Shown: positions 54,013 to 62,161 of the stretch, piece after piece | How the letters are laid out: each line of letters starts with the position of its first letter | Position numbering within the stretch: position 1 is the first letter of the stretch | Source of the DNA: RHKX01 sp963823565 | GTDB lineage: Bacteria; Actinomycetota; Thermoleophilia; Solirubrobacterales; 70-9 | Reading direction: 5' to 3' | NCBI GenBank assembly: GCA_963823565.1 | Contig: CAWGLR010000001.1 | Coordinates: 1,054,001-1,118,000 of the forward strand | Length of the DNA: 64,000 bases | Translations under genes and position numbers: made by a program | The notes under the pieces: model-generated | Database searches by the model: none | The model's input: the letters and a program-made list of their open reading frames with translations, nothing else | Told to the model about the DNA's origin: nothing

Positions 54013-55106
54013 GGGTCGGCATCGTCACCAAATGGTTCAATCGCGGGCAGGCGTTCGTCAGCCGCTACGTCCGCGACGCGCTCGACGAGGTCGGGCACGA
54101 GACCTTCATCCTCGCCCGGCCGACCCGCGACAAGGGACCGATGGCCGCGCACGTCGACCGCACCGGCGTCTGGGACCAGCCCGGGGTCACCGAGGCGTCG
54201 GACTGGGAGGTTCCCTACGAGGAGTACGAGCGCTGGATCGCCGACAACGGGATCGAGGTCGTGCACTGGGACAACTGCTACCAGCACGACGAGATCGCGC
54301 GGCTGCGGCAGTCCGGGGTGAAGACCGTCGGCCGGTTCGTCTGGGAGATGTTCTCGCCCGAGGACGCCGAGCCGGCGAAGCGCGCCTACGACATCCTCTA
54401 CTCGATGACCCGCTGCGAGCAGGAGCGCTACGCGAGCTTCGGGATCGAGAGCCCCTACGTCCAGTGGGGGCTGCACCCTGAGCTGCTCGACGCGGCCGCG
54501 AAGGCCAAGGCCGGGGCCGGCCACGACGACGATCTCGTGCGCTTCTACTTCCCCGGGGCGCTGCTCGGCCCGCGCAAGCCCCACAAGGAGGTCATCGAGG
54601 CCTTCCGCGCCGCGAGGGGCGAGAACCTGCGGCTGGTCTTCAAGGCGCAGCTCGAGCGGCGCATGAACTACCTCGAGAAGGCCGCCGCCGAGGACCCGCG
54701 GATCGAGCTGGTCATCGACGACATGCCGACCGACGAGCACCTGCGCCTCTTCGCCAACTGCGACGTCTGCCTCGGCCCGAGCCGCTGGGAGGGCCTGGGC
54801 CTGTTCCTCTACGAGGCGGTCGCCTTCGAGCTTCCCCAGATCACCAACGACAGCCCGCCGATGAACGAGGTCGTCAAGGACGGCGTCAACGGGATCCTGA
54901 TCGGGGACCATCACGACGACGACGCCCCCTCGGGGATCCCGTCGATGCGACCCGACGTCGAGGAGATGACCGCGGCGATCGAGCGCCTCGCCGACCCGGG
55001 CATCCGCGCCGAGCTCGCCGACGGCGCTCGCCGCACGCGGGGCGAGCTGTCGTGGGAGCGGACGGTCGCCGACTACGCGTCGCTGATCGAGAGGGCGGCG
55101 GCGTGA
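54009..55106 (+). CDS. Glycosyltransferase, GT-B fold (GT4-like)
   Basis: A 365-residue member of the five-enzyme group: RVGIVTKWFNRGQAFVSRYV, HWDNCYQHDEIARLRQSGVK, FVWEMFSPEDAEPAKRAYD, and the donor block SRWEGLGLFLYEAVAFELPQ with TNDSPPMNEVV. The linker (AAAKAKAGAGHDDD) is Ala/Lys-rich and free of the DNA repeats found in two paralogues. It sits between sulfotransferase genes, overlapping both by 4 nt (GTGA), which ties sugar transfer and sulfation to one product. Donor and acceptor unknown. Confidence 0.86.
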   Translation: MRVGIVTKWFNRGQAFVSRYVRDALDEVGHETFILARPTRDKGPMAAHVDRTGVWDQPGVTEASDWEVPYEEYERWIADNGIEVVHWDNCYQHDEIARLRQSGVKTVGRFVWEMFSPEDAEPAKRAYDILYSMTRCEQERYASFGIESPYVQWGLHPELLDAAAKAKAGAGHDDDLVRFYFPGALLGPRKPHKEVIEAFRAARGENLRLVFKAQLERRMNYLEKAAAEDPRIELVIDDMPTDEHLRLFANCDVCLGPSRWEGLGLFLYEAVAFELPQITNDSPPMNEVVKDGVNGILIGDHHDDDAPSGIPSMRPDVEEMTAAIERLADPGIRAELADGARRTRGELSWERTVADYASLIERAAA

Positions 55107-56953
55107 AGCTCCGGCGGGAGCTGCTGCGGACGATCCACGGCTGGAACGACCGCCGCCGAGCCGTCAGGCGCGCCCGCAGCGCGCCGCCTCCCGCGCCCTT
55201 CGTAGTCGGCGCGACGCGCTCGGGCACGACGCTGCTGCGGCTCATGCTCGACGCCCACCCGCAGCTCGCGATCCCGTCGGAGACCCACTTCATCCCCGAG
55301 CTGGTCGCCGCGCGCGACAAGCACGGCGCAACACCCGAGCAGATGCTCGAGCTGCTCACCTCCCACCGGCGCTGGGGCGACTTCGGGATCGACGCCGAGG
55401 CGCTCGCCGCGCGCTGGGCGACACTCGACCCGCTCACGGGCCCGGATGCCGTGCGCGCGTTCTTCCGCCTCTACGCCGAGAAGATCGACAAGCCCGAGGC
55501 GCACTGGGGCGACAAGACCCCCGGCTACGTCAAGAACATGCGGGAGATCCAGACCTACCTTCCCGAGGCCCGGTTCATCCACCTGATCCGCGACGGGCGC
55601 GACGTCGCGCTGTCGGTGCTGAAGCAGGACTGGGGGCCGCAGTCGATCGAGGCTGCGGCCGAGAAGTGGCGCAGCCGCGTCCTCCGCGGGCGAGCGCAGC
55701 GGCCGTACCTCGGCTTCTACATCGAGGTCAAGTTCGAGGACCTCGTCCTCCACACCGAGCGCGAGCTGCGGCGGATCTGCGAGTTCGTCGAGCTCGACTT
55801 CGACCCGGCGATGCTCGGCTACCACGAGACCGCCGAGCAGCGGCTCCGGGAGAAGGCGCGGGCCCTCCCCCGCGCCCACGGCGAGGCCCAGTCGGCGGAG
55901 AAGCGACTGGCGAGCCACGCGAAGACGTTCGAGCCGCCGAACCCGGACCTGATCGGCACCTGGAGGACGAAGATGCCGGAGGCCGACCGCGCGTCGTACG
56001 AGGCGCTCGCCGGCGACCTGCTCGCCGAGCTCGGCTACGCGGTCGAGCACCAGCCCGACCCCGAGGAGCTTCGCGCGCCTCGGCGCGGCCCCCGCCTCCC
56101 CCGCCCCGCACGGCGCGCCGTCGCGGTCGCCATGCAGGTGACCGGCCGTGCCGAGCCGGCGACCGAGGAGCGTCCGCCGGCGCCGTTCCTGATCGGCGCC
56201 TCGCGCTCGGGGACGACGCTGCTGCGGGCGATGCTCGACGCCCATCCCGACCTGCGGATGCTGAGCGAGACCGGCTTCGCGCCGAAGCTCGCGGAGATGA
56301 TCCGCTCCGAGCCGACGACCGTCGAGCGGATCGTCCGGGCGATGGTCGCGGCCGGGCCGCTGGAGGCGCACGGCCTGAGCGAGGACGAGATGCGCCGGCG
56401 CCTCGAGGGGCTCGAGGAGCTGAAGGCGGCGCCCGTCCTGCGCTGCTTCTACGCCGCCGCCGCCGAAGCCGCCGGCAAGCCGCGCTGGGGCGACGAGACC
56501 CCCGCCTACCTGAAGCGCGAGCGGCGCCTCCAGCGCGCGCTCAGCGAGGCCCGCTTCATCCACGTGATCCGCGACGGCCGTGACACGCTCGCCGCCAAGC
56601 CCGGCGAGATCGACGTCGGCGCCGCCCTCGCAACCGGCCAGCGCTGGAGCCGGAAGATCCGCTCCGGGCGCGACCAGGAGCACCTCATGGAGCACTACGC
56701 GGAGATCCGCTACGAGGACCTCGTCGCCGAGCCCGAGAAGACCCTGCGCCGGGTCTGCGAGATCATCGACCTCCCCTTCGACGAGGCGATGCTCGAGCCG
56801 CCCGAGCGCGACGCGATCGTCGCCGAGCTCGGCCCGGTCGGCGGCTGGCGGGAGCGCCTCGCCCCCGACCAGCTCGCCGCCTTCGAGGATGCGGCCGGCG
56901 AGATGCTGGACCTGCTCGGCTACCGGCAGCCGGCCGCCGCTCCGGCGGGCTAG
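55103..56953 (+). CDS. Double-domain sulfotransferase (two fused TPST-like domains)
   Basis: A 616-residue single frame with two sulfotransferase domains. Domain 1 (about residues 1-320) has PFVVGATRSGTTLLRLMLDA, IPSETHFIPELVAA and LIRDGRDVALSVLKQDWG, and ends LLAELGYAVEH. A basic Pro/Arg linker (RAPRRGPRLPRPARRAV) leads to domain 2 (about 360-616): PFLIGASRSGTTLLRAMLDA, MLSETGFAPKLAEMI and VIRDGRDTLAAKPGEI, ending MLDLLGYRQP. In domain 2 the Ser of the 3'-phosphate site is Ala and the segment after it is shorter, so it may bind PAPS poorly. GTG 55103 overlaps the previous stop; an internal ATG at 56132 is unlikely to be a separate gene since no stop precedes it. Confidence 0.85.
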   Translation: MKLRRELLRTIHGWNDRRRAVRRARSAPPPAPFVVGATRSGTTLLRLMLDAHPQLAIPSETHFIPELVAARDKHGATPEQMLELLTSHRRWGDFGIDAEALAARWATLDPLTGPDAVRAFFRLYAEKIDKPEAHWGDKTPGYVKNMREIQTYLPEARFIHLIRDGRDVALSVLKQDWGPQSIEAAAEKWRSRVLRGRAQRPYLGFYIEVKFEDLVLHTERELRRICEFVELDFDPAMLGYHETAEQRLREKARALPRAHGEAQSAEKRLASHAKTFEPPNPDLIGTWRTKMPEADRASYEALAGDLLAELGYAVEHQPDPEELRAPRRGPRLPRPARRAVAVAMQVTGRAEPATEERPPAPFLIGASRSGTTLLRAMLDAHPDLRMLSETGFAPKLAEMIRSEPTTVERIVRAMVAAGPLEAHGLSEDEMRRRLEGLEELKAAPVLRCFYAAAAEAAGKPRWGDETPAYLKRERRLQRALSEARFIHVIRDGRDTLAAKPGEIDVGAALATGQRWSRKIRSGRDQEHLMEHYAEIRYEDLVAEPEKTLRRVCEIIDLPFDEAMLEPPERDAIVAELGPVGGWRERLAPDQLAAFEDAAGEMLDLLGYRQPAAAPAG

Positions 56954-56988
56954 GCCCCCCGAGGAGTCAGCTTCACGCGCGGATAGGG

Positions 56989-57032
56989 CGGCGGGGTTCC
57001 TCCCCGCCGCGGGTACCCAGGGGTACCCGCGG
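56989..57032. terminator. Two overlapping hairpins after the island's last gene
   Basis: Hairpin 1: CGGCGGGG (56989-56996) with CCCCGCCG (57002-57009). Hairpin 2: CCGCGGGTACCC (57007-57018) with GGGTACCCGCGG (57021-57032), a 2-nt loop. They share 57007-57009 and cannot form fully together. They lie 36 bp after the double sulfotransferase and may end its transcript. There is no T-run. Confidence 0.5.
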
Positions 57033-57048
57033 CCCAGCTCGCACCCCT

Positions 57049-57219
57049 CAGGGACGGCGGCAGCTGGTCGTCTACCGGTTCTTCTTCAAGCCCGGTGTGC
57101 ACGGCTGGCCCGAGGGAGGCTGCCCCGGCTGCTCGATGGTCGGCGACCAGGTCGCCCACCCCACCCACCTGAACGCGCGCGACACGACGCTCGTCTTCAT
57201 CTCGCGCGCGGATGGGTGA
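57049..57219 (+). pseudogene. Fragment of a DUF899 (thioredoxin-like) gene
   Basis: An open stretch ending at TGA 57217-57219 encodes GRRQLVVYRFFFKPG, then EGGCPGCSMVGDQV and HLNARDTTLVFISRA. This is the core block of DUF899 proteins, including the Cys-x-x-Cys of the thioredoxin-like fold (here CPGC). Family proteins are about 230-250 residues; only about 55 residues remain and there is no start codon or upstream homologous part. It is a degraded gene in the 396-bp gap between the island and the cation transporter. Confidence 0.7.
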
Positions 57220-57259
57220 TGATGCATCTGCGCAGCCGGCGACGGTCGAGGAGGTCAGC

Positions 57260-57337
57260 GTGAGGACGACACTGCGGATGAAGCGCACCTACCGCGCGCC
57301 GGCCGAGCGCGTCTTCGAGGCCTGGGCTGAGGCCTAG
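57260..57337 (+). pseudogene. 5' fragment of an AHSA1/SRPBCC-family gene
   Basis: GTG 57260 with a good ribosome binding site GAGGAGG (57248-57254) begins RTTLRMKRTYRAPAERVFEA followed by WAEA and a TAG stop. That is the exact N-terminus of AHSA1-type START proteins, which are about 140-160 residues, cut after 25 codons. The start and its signal are intact but the rest is lost. It lies 12 bp before the cation transporter gene. AHSA1 and DUF899 genes often occur together, so one small operon probably decayed here. Confidence 0.7.
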
Positions 57338-57349
57338 GCAGGCGAGCCC

Positions 57350-58063
57350 ATGAGCGACGCGACCTTCACCGTCCTGCCGCGGGCCGGCACGCGCCCGGGA
57401 CCCTCCCCGCAGTGGCAGGCGGCGGCGCGCAAGGCGAAGCTGCTCTCGTGGATCAGCCTCGTCTGGATGGGACTCGAGGGCGGGATCGCCATCTTCGCCG
57501 GCGTCATCGCCGGGTCCGTGGCGCTGATCGGGTTCGGCCTCGACTCCTTCATCGAGGGCGTCGCCAGCGTCGTCATCATCTGGCGCTTCACCGGCTCCCG
57601 CATCCACTCGGAGGCGGCGGAGGAGCGCGCGCAGAAGCTGGTCGCGATCCAGTTCTTCATCCTCGCGCCATACGTCGCCTACGAGGCGATCGCCCACCTC
57701 GCCGGCGCCGAGGACGTCGAGGTCAGCATCCTCGGCATGGCGCTCACGGCCTCGAGCCTGATCGGCATGCCGCTCCTGGGGCGCGCGAAGCAGCGCGCGG
57801 CCCGCGAGCTCGGCTCCCAGGCCACTCACGGTGAGGGGACGCAGAACATGCTCTGCGCCTATCTGGCCGGCGCCGTCTTCCTCGGCCTTGTCGGCAACGC
57901 CCTTCTCGGTGCCTGGTGGCTCGACCCGATCGCGGCGCTCGTCATCGCCGGCGTCGCGATCCGCGAGGGCCTCGAGACATGGCGCGGCGAGGGCTGCTGC
58001 GCGGCGGGCCCCGATCTCGACCCGGCCAGCGCCACGAGGTGCGAGGACGACTGCTGCGCGTGA
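57350..58063 (+). CDS. Cation diffusion facilitator-like transporter
   Basis: A 237-residue membrane protein with five or six helices, likely exporting a divalent metal. ARKAKLLSWISLVWMGLEGG begins TM1, GSVALIGFGLDSFIEGVASV is the TM2 metal helix with Asp-xxx-Glu in place of the usual His-xxx-Asp, TQNMLCAYLAGAVFLGLVGN is TM5, and WWLDPIAALVIAGVAIREG is TM6. It lacks the long cytoplasmic C-domain and instead ends in a Cys-rich tail (GEGCCAAG and CEDDCCA), which may bind metal. The variant metal site is typical of an actinobacterial subgroup. ATG 57350. Confidence 0.82.
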   Translation: MSDATFTVLPRAGTRPGPSPQWQAAARKAKLLSWISLVWMGLEGGIAIFAGVIAGSVALIGFGLDSFIEGVASVVIIWRFTGSRIHSEAAEERAQKLVAIQFFILAPYVAYEAIAHLAGAEDVEVSILGMALTASSLIGMPLLGRAKQRAARELGSQATHGEGTQNMLCAYLAGAVFLGLVGNALLGAWWLDPIAALVIAGVAIREGLETWRGEGCCAAGPDLDPASATRCEDDCCA

Positions 58064-58070
58064 GGCGCCG

Positions 58071-58271
58071 CTACTCCTCCTCGGCGGCCCGGCGCTCGCT
58101 CTCGGCCCGCTCGGCCAGCTTCGCCTTGAGGTAGGCGGCCTTGTCGGCGCGGCGCTCGTGCGTCGCCGTGCCCGGCTCGGTCGGCTCGTCCTCGGCCAGC
58201 CGGCGTTCGTGGCTCTCGCGCTCGGCCTGCTGGATTCGCAACTCCTGGGTCTTGCTCATCTCCTCGTCCAT
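58071..58271 (-). CDS. Small highly charged protein, unknown function
   Basis: A 66-residue product that reads MDEEMSKTQELRIQQAERES and ends AERAESERRAAEEE, rich in Glu, Arg, Lys and Ala, and probably one long helix. The composition is unlike the Arg/Pro/Ser-rich antisense frames common in this DNA, and the frame stops naturally near the end of the convergent transporter (7 bp gap). ATG 58271 or 58259 are possible starts; neither has a well-placed ribosome binding site. No family recognised. A real gene is likely but not proven. Confidence 0.5.
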   Translation of the reverse strand: MDEEMSKTQELRIQQAERESHERRLAEDEPTEPGTATHERRADKAAYLKAKLAERAESERRAAEEE

Positions 58272-58328
58272 GGGGCCAATGATGCCGAGCCGGGGTGCCG
58301 CGGCGCGGCGTAGTTGAATGGGCCGGGA

Positions 58329-60581
58329 ATGAGCGCCCCCGCCGCCCAGCCCAAGCACCGCGAGCTCGGGCTCACCGATCGCGAGTACGAGCTGATCGTC
58401 GCCGGGCTCGAGCGGGAGCCGAACGACGTCGAGCTGGCGATGTTCTCGCTGCTCTGGTCCGAGCACTGCGCCTACAAGCACTCGAAGAAGCAGCTGCGGA
58501 AGCTGCCGACCGAGGGCCCGCGGGTGGTCATGGGCCCGGGCGAGAACGCGGGCGCCGTCGACATCGGCTCGGGCTGGTCGGTCGCCTTCAAGGTCGAGTC
58601 GCACAATCACCCGAGCGCGGTCGAGCCGTTCCAGGGCGCCGCTACCGGGGTCGGCGGGATCCTCCGTGACGTCTTCGCGCTCGGCGCCCGGCCGATCGCG
58701 GTCCTCGACTCGCTGCGCTTCGGCGAGCTCGACTCCCCGCGCTCGCGCTACCTGTTCGACCGCGTCGTCGCCGGGATCGGCCACTACGGCAACTCGATCG
58801 GCGTGCCGACCGTCGGCGGCGAGGTGTACTTCGAGGCTCCCTACGAGCAGAACTGCCTCGTCAACGCGATGTGCGTCGGCCTCGCGAAGACCGACCGCAT
58901 GGTCCGCGCCGCGGCGGCGGGCGTCGGCAACGTGATCGTGCTGATGGGGGCGACGACCGGACGCGACGGGATCGGCGGCGCCTCGGTGCTCGCCTCGGCC
59001 GAGCTCGAGGACAGCGAGGACAAGCGCCCGACCGTGCAGATCGGCGATCCCTTCGAGGAGAAGAAGGTCATGGAGTGCTGCCTCGAGCTCCTCGATCGCG
59101 ACCTGCTCGTCTCGCTCCAGGACCTCGGTGCCGCGGGGCTGACCAGCTCGGCGAGCGAGATGGCGTCGGCGGGCGGGGTCGGCATCGACCTCGACGTCTC
59201 GCGGGTGCCGCTCCGCAACCCCGACCTCGAGCCCTTCGAGATCATGGTCTCGGAGTCGCAGGAGCGGATGCTCGCCGTCGTCGAGCCGAACAAGCTCGAG
59301 GAGGTGCTCGGCCTCTGCGCGAAGTGGGAGACCGGCGGGACCGCGATCGGCGAGGTGACCGGCGGGGAGGCGATCCGGGTCTTCGACGGCGACGAGCTGG
59401 TCGGCGAGATGCCGGTGAAGCTGCTCGTCGACGACTGCCCGCTCTACGACCTCGAGCCCGACGAGCCCGACGAGTGGATCTACGGGAACCACCGCACGCT
59501 CACCGCCCCGACCCCGCCCGCGACCGGCCTCGGGACCGCCGGCGCGCTCGCCGGCGCCGAGTCCGAGCCGCCGGCGGGGGAGGTCCTGCTGGCGCTGCTC
59601 GCCGCGCCGACGATCGCGTCGAAGCGGTGGGCCTTCGAGCAGTACGACCCGATCGTCCAGTCGCGAACCGTCCACCGCCCCGAGGAGGCCGACGCCGCCG
59701 TGCTCCAGATCGAGCAGACGGGCACCGCGATCGCGGTGTCGATCGACGGCAACGGGCGACGGGTCGCCTGCGACCCGTTCGCGGGCACGATCGAGGCGGC
59801 GCTGGAGTGCGCGCAGAACCTCGCCTGCGCCGGGGCCGAGCCGCTCGGCGTCACCAACTGCCTCAACTTCGGCAACCCCGAGAAGCCGACGATCGCCTGG
59901 CAGCTCCAGCGCTCGGTCGAGGGTCTGGCGGCGGCGTGCGAGGCGCTCGGCCTGCCGGTCGTCGGCGGCAACGTCTCCCTCTACAACGAGACCGACGCCG
60001 GCCCGATCTACCCGACGCCGGTGATCGGCATGGTCGGCGAGCTGCCCGATCCATCGCAGACGGCGGGCGTCGCGCTCAGCGCGGGCGACGCGATCGCGCT
60101 CGCCGGCCCGCTGGTGCCGTCGCTGCTCGGATCGGAGCTTGCCAAGCAGCGCGGGCAGCTCGGCTCCGGGCTCGGCCAGTTCGACGTCGAGGCGGTGGCG
60201 GCGGCGATCGAGAACGTCCGCGCAGCCGTGCGGGCCGGCCGCCTGCGGGTCGCCCACGACGTCAGCGACGGCGGCTTGGCCTGCGCGCTGGCGGAGTGCG
60301 CGATCGCCGGCGGGGTCGGGCTCCGCGCCGACCTCGGGCCGCTGCTGGAGGAGCGCGGGAACGATCCCGAGGACTGGATGTTCGGCGAGGGGCCGGGCGG
60401 CTTCGTCGTCGGCGGCGACCGCGACGAGCTCGAGCGGATGGCCGCCGAGGGCATGGCGATCGTGATCGGCGAGGCCGGCGGCGAGGAGATCGAGCTGACC
60501 GCGGGCGACGAGGGGCTGCGCGTCGCCCTGGCCGACGCCGCCGGCGCCTGGAACTCGCTCGGCGAGCGGCTCTCCGCCTGA
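58329..60581 (+). CDS. purL: FGAM synthase large subunit PurL (small-type, PurSQL system)
   Basis: ATP-dependent amidation of FGAR to FGAM. The 750-residue protein is the short bacterial type that needs PurS and PurQ. Marks: LLWSEHCAYKHSKKQLRKLP (catalytic His), KVESHNHPSAVEPFQGAATG, GVPTVGGEVYFEAPYEQNCL, GGASVLASAEL, TNCLNFGNPEKPTIAWQL and HDVSDGGLACALAECAIAGG. ATG 58329 is used; TTG 58314 in frame is possible. It is separated from purSQ by 16.1 kb. purF follows after 139 bp in which only a short GCAGGC/GCCTGC stem was noticed. Confidence 0.97.
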   Translation: MSAPAAQPKHRELGLTDREYELIVAGLEREPNDVELAMFSLLWSEHCAYKHSKKQLRKLPTEGPRVVMGPGENAGAVDIGSGWSVAFKVESHNHPSAVEPFQGAATGVGGILRDVFALGARPIAVLDSLRFGELDSPRSRYLFDRVVAGIGHYGNSIGVPTVGGEVYFEAPYEQNCLVNAMCVGLAKTDRMVRAAAAGVGNVIVLMGATTGRDGIGGASVLASAELEDSEDKRPTVQIGDPFEEKKVMECCLELLDRDLLVSLQDLGAAGLTSSASEMASAGGVGIDLDVSRVPLRNPDLEPFEIMVSESQERMLAVVEPNKLEEVLGLCAKWETGGTAIGEVTGGEAIRVFDGDELVGEMPVKLLVDDCPLYDLEPDEPDEWIYGNHRTLTAPTPPATGLGTAGALAGAESEPPAGEVLLALLAAPTIASKRWAFEQYDPIVQSRTVHRPEEADAAVLQIEQTGTAIAVSIDGNGRRVACDPFAGTIEAALECAQNLACAGAEPLGVTNCLNFGNPEKPTIAWQLQRSVEGLAAACEALGLPVVGGNVSLYNETDAGPIYPTPVIGMVGELPDPSQTAGVALSAGDAIALAGPLVPSLLGSELAKQRGQLGSGLGQFDVEAVAAAIENVRAAVRAGRLRVAHDVSDGGLACALAECAIAGGVGLRADLGPLLEERGNDPEDWMFGEGPGGFVVGGDRDELERMAAEGMAIVIGEAGGEEIELTAGDEGLRVALADAAGAWNSLGERLSA

Positions 60582-60720
60582 TCGCGGAGGTTCCGGAGTC
60601 GCCGCGGCGGGCGGCGGGCGATGGTCCAGTCCCGGCTTGCGCCGCTGCTAGCCTTCGGTTGCAGGCCCAGCCTGCCTCCCGGTAGCAGTCCACTCCGATC
60701 CGGAAGGTCCCTTCTCTCCA

Positions 60721-62157
60721 TTGTCCGAGCGGCTTCTCGACCGCGACGGTCCGCGCGATGAGTGCGGCGTCTTCGGCGTCTATGCGCCGGGCCACGACGT
60801 GGCCCGGCTGACGTACTTCGGCCTCTACGCGCTTCAGCACCGCGGCCAGGAGTCGGCGGGCATCGCGACGTGCGAGGGCGGGATGCTGATGACGCTGCGC
60901 GACCTCGGGCTCGTTTCCCAGGTCTTCGACGAGGAGAAGCTCCAGGGTCTCGCCGGCTCGATGGCGATCGGTCACGTCCGCTACTCGACGACCGGCGGGG
61001 GCGCCTGGGAGAACACGCAACCGGTCTGGCGCGACGATGGCCGCGAGGTCGCGCTCGCCCACAACGGCAACCTGACGAATGCCGTCGAGCTGTTCGCCGA
61101 GCTGCGCGAGCGGGGCATCGCGTTCCGCGGCACGTCGGACTCGGAGATCATCGCGGCGCTGCTGTCCTCCTCGCCCGAGGCGCGGATCGAGGATGCGGTC
61201 GAGGCGACGATGCCGAAGCTCCAGGGCGCGTACTCGACCGTCGTCATGACCAAGGACGGCGTCGTCGCCTTCCGCGATCCCAACGGCGTCCGCCCGCTCT
61301 CGCTCGGCCGGCTCGGCGACGACTTCCTCGTCGCCTCCGAGAGCTGCGCGTTCGACATCGTCGGCGCCAAGCTGGTGCGCGAGGTGCAGCCGGGCGAGAT
61401 GATCTCGCTCAGCGAGCGCGGGCTCGAGGTGCGCCAGGCGGTGCGCTCGATGCGGAAGTCGCACTGCGTCTTCGAGCACATCTACTTCTCCCGCCCCGAC
61501 TCGCGGCTCGAGGGCAGGGTGCTCCAGCAGGTGCGCGGCCGGATGGGCGAGATCCTCTGGCGCGAGGCGCCGGTCGAGGCCGACCTCGTGATCTCGGTGC
61601 CCGACTCCGGCAACCCGGCGGCCGCCGGCTTCTCGCGGGCGTCGGGGATCCCGAAGGACGACGGGCTGATCAAGAACCGCTACGTCGCCCGCACGTTCAT
61701 CCAGCCCGGGCAGGAGCTGCGCAAGCACGGCCTGAAGATGAAGTTCAACCCGCTGCCGGAGATCATCGAGGGCAAGCGCGTCGTGGTCGTCGACGACTCG
61801 ATCGTCCGCGGCAACACGACGCGGCAGATCGTCGGGATGCTCCGCGACGCCGGCGCGGCGGAGGTGCACCTGCGGATCTCGGCGCCGCCGATCCGATTCC
61901 CCTGCCACTACGGCGTCGACATGTCGACGCGCGAGGAGATGGTCGCCCACGAGCGCACCGTCGACGAGATCTGCGAGCACCTCGGCGCCGACTCGCTCGC
62001 CTACGTCTCGCTGGACGGGGTCTACGAGGCGATCGGGACCCCGGCGGAGGACCACTGCGACGCCTGCTTCACCGGCCGCTACCCGCTCGGCGAGGTCAAC
62101 GGCGGCGGCAAGTACGCGCTCGAGCAGCTCGCGACGGTCGCGGCGACCGCTCGCTAG
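60721..62157 (+). CDS. purF: Amidophosphoribosyltransferase
   Basis: First committed step of purine synthesis: PRPP plus glutamine to phosphoribosylamine. The 478-residue precursor has 14 residues before the nucleophile Cys in DECGVFGVYAPG, which fits removal of a propeptide as in the Bacillus type. YALQHRGQESAGIA and the PRPP loop VVVDDSIVRGNTTRQIV are present. Cys residues in SHCVFEH, FPCHYGV and HCDACFTG fit the iron-sulfur cluster of that type. TTG 60721 is the only start giving this propeptide. purN starts 4 bp after its stop. Confidence 0.97.
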   Translation: MSERLLDRDGPRDECGVFGVYAPGHDVARLTYFGLYALQHRGQESAGIATCEGGMLMTLRDLGLVSQVFDEEKLQGLAGSMAIGHVRYSTTGGGAWENTQPVWRDDGREVALAHNGNLTNAVELFAELRERGIAFRGTSDSEIIAALLSSSPEARIEDAVEATMPKLQGAYSTVVMTKDGVVAFRDPNGVRPLSLGRLGDDFLVASESCAFDIVGAKLVREVQPGEMISLSERGLEVRQAVRSMRKSHCVFEHIYFSRPDSRLEGRVLQQVRGRMGEILWREAPVEADLVISVPDSGNPAAAGFSRASGIPKDDGLIKNRYVARTFIQPGQELRKHGLKMKFNPLPEIIEGKRVVVVDDSIVRGNTTRQIVGMLRDAGAAEVHLRISAPPIRFPCHYGVDMSTREEMVAHERTVDEICEHLGADSLAYVSLDGVYEAIGTPAEDHCDACFTGRYPLGEVNGGGKYALEQLATVAATAR

Positions 62158-62161
62158 CTCG

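Noticed and set aside
56132..56953. Separate gene for the second sulfotransferase domain
   Set aside because: There is no stop codon between the domains and the frame is continuous from 55103; the internal ATG has no ribosome binding site.
42219..58328. Integrated phage or transposon carrying the island
   Set aside because: No integrase, transposase, tRNA attachment site or flanking long repeat was found; base composition looks similar to the neighbourhood by eye.
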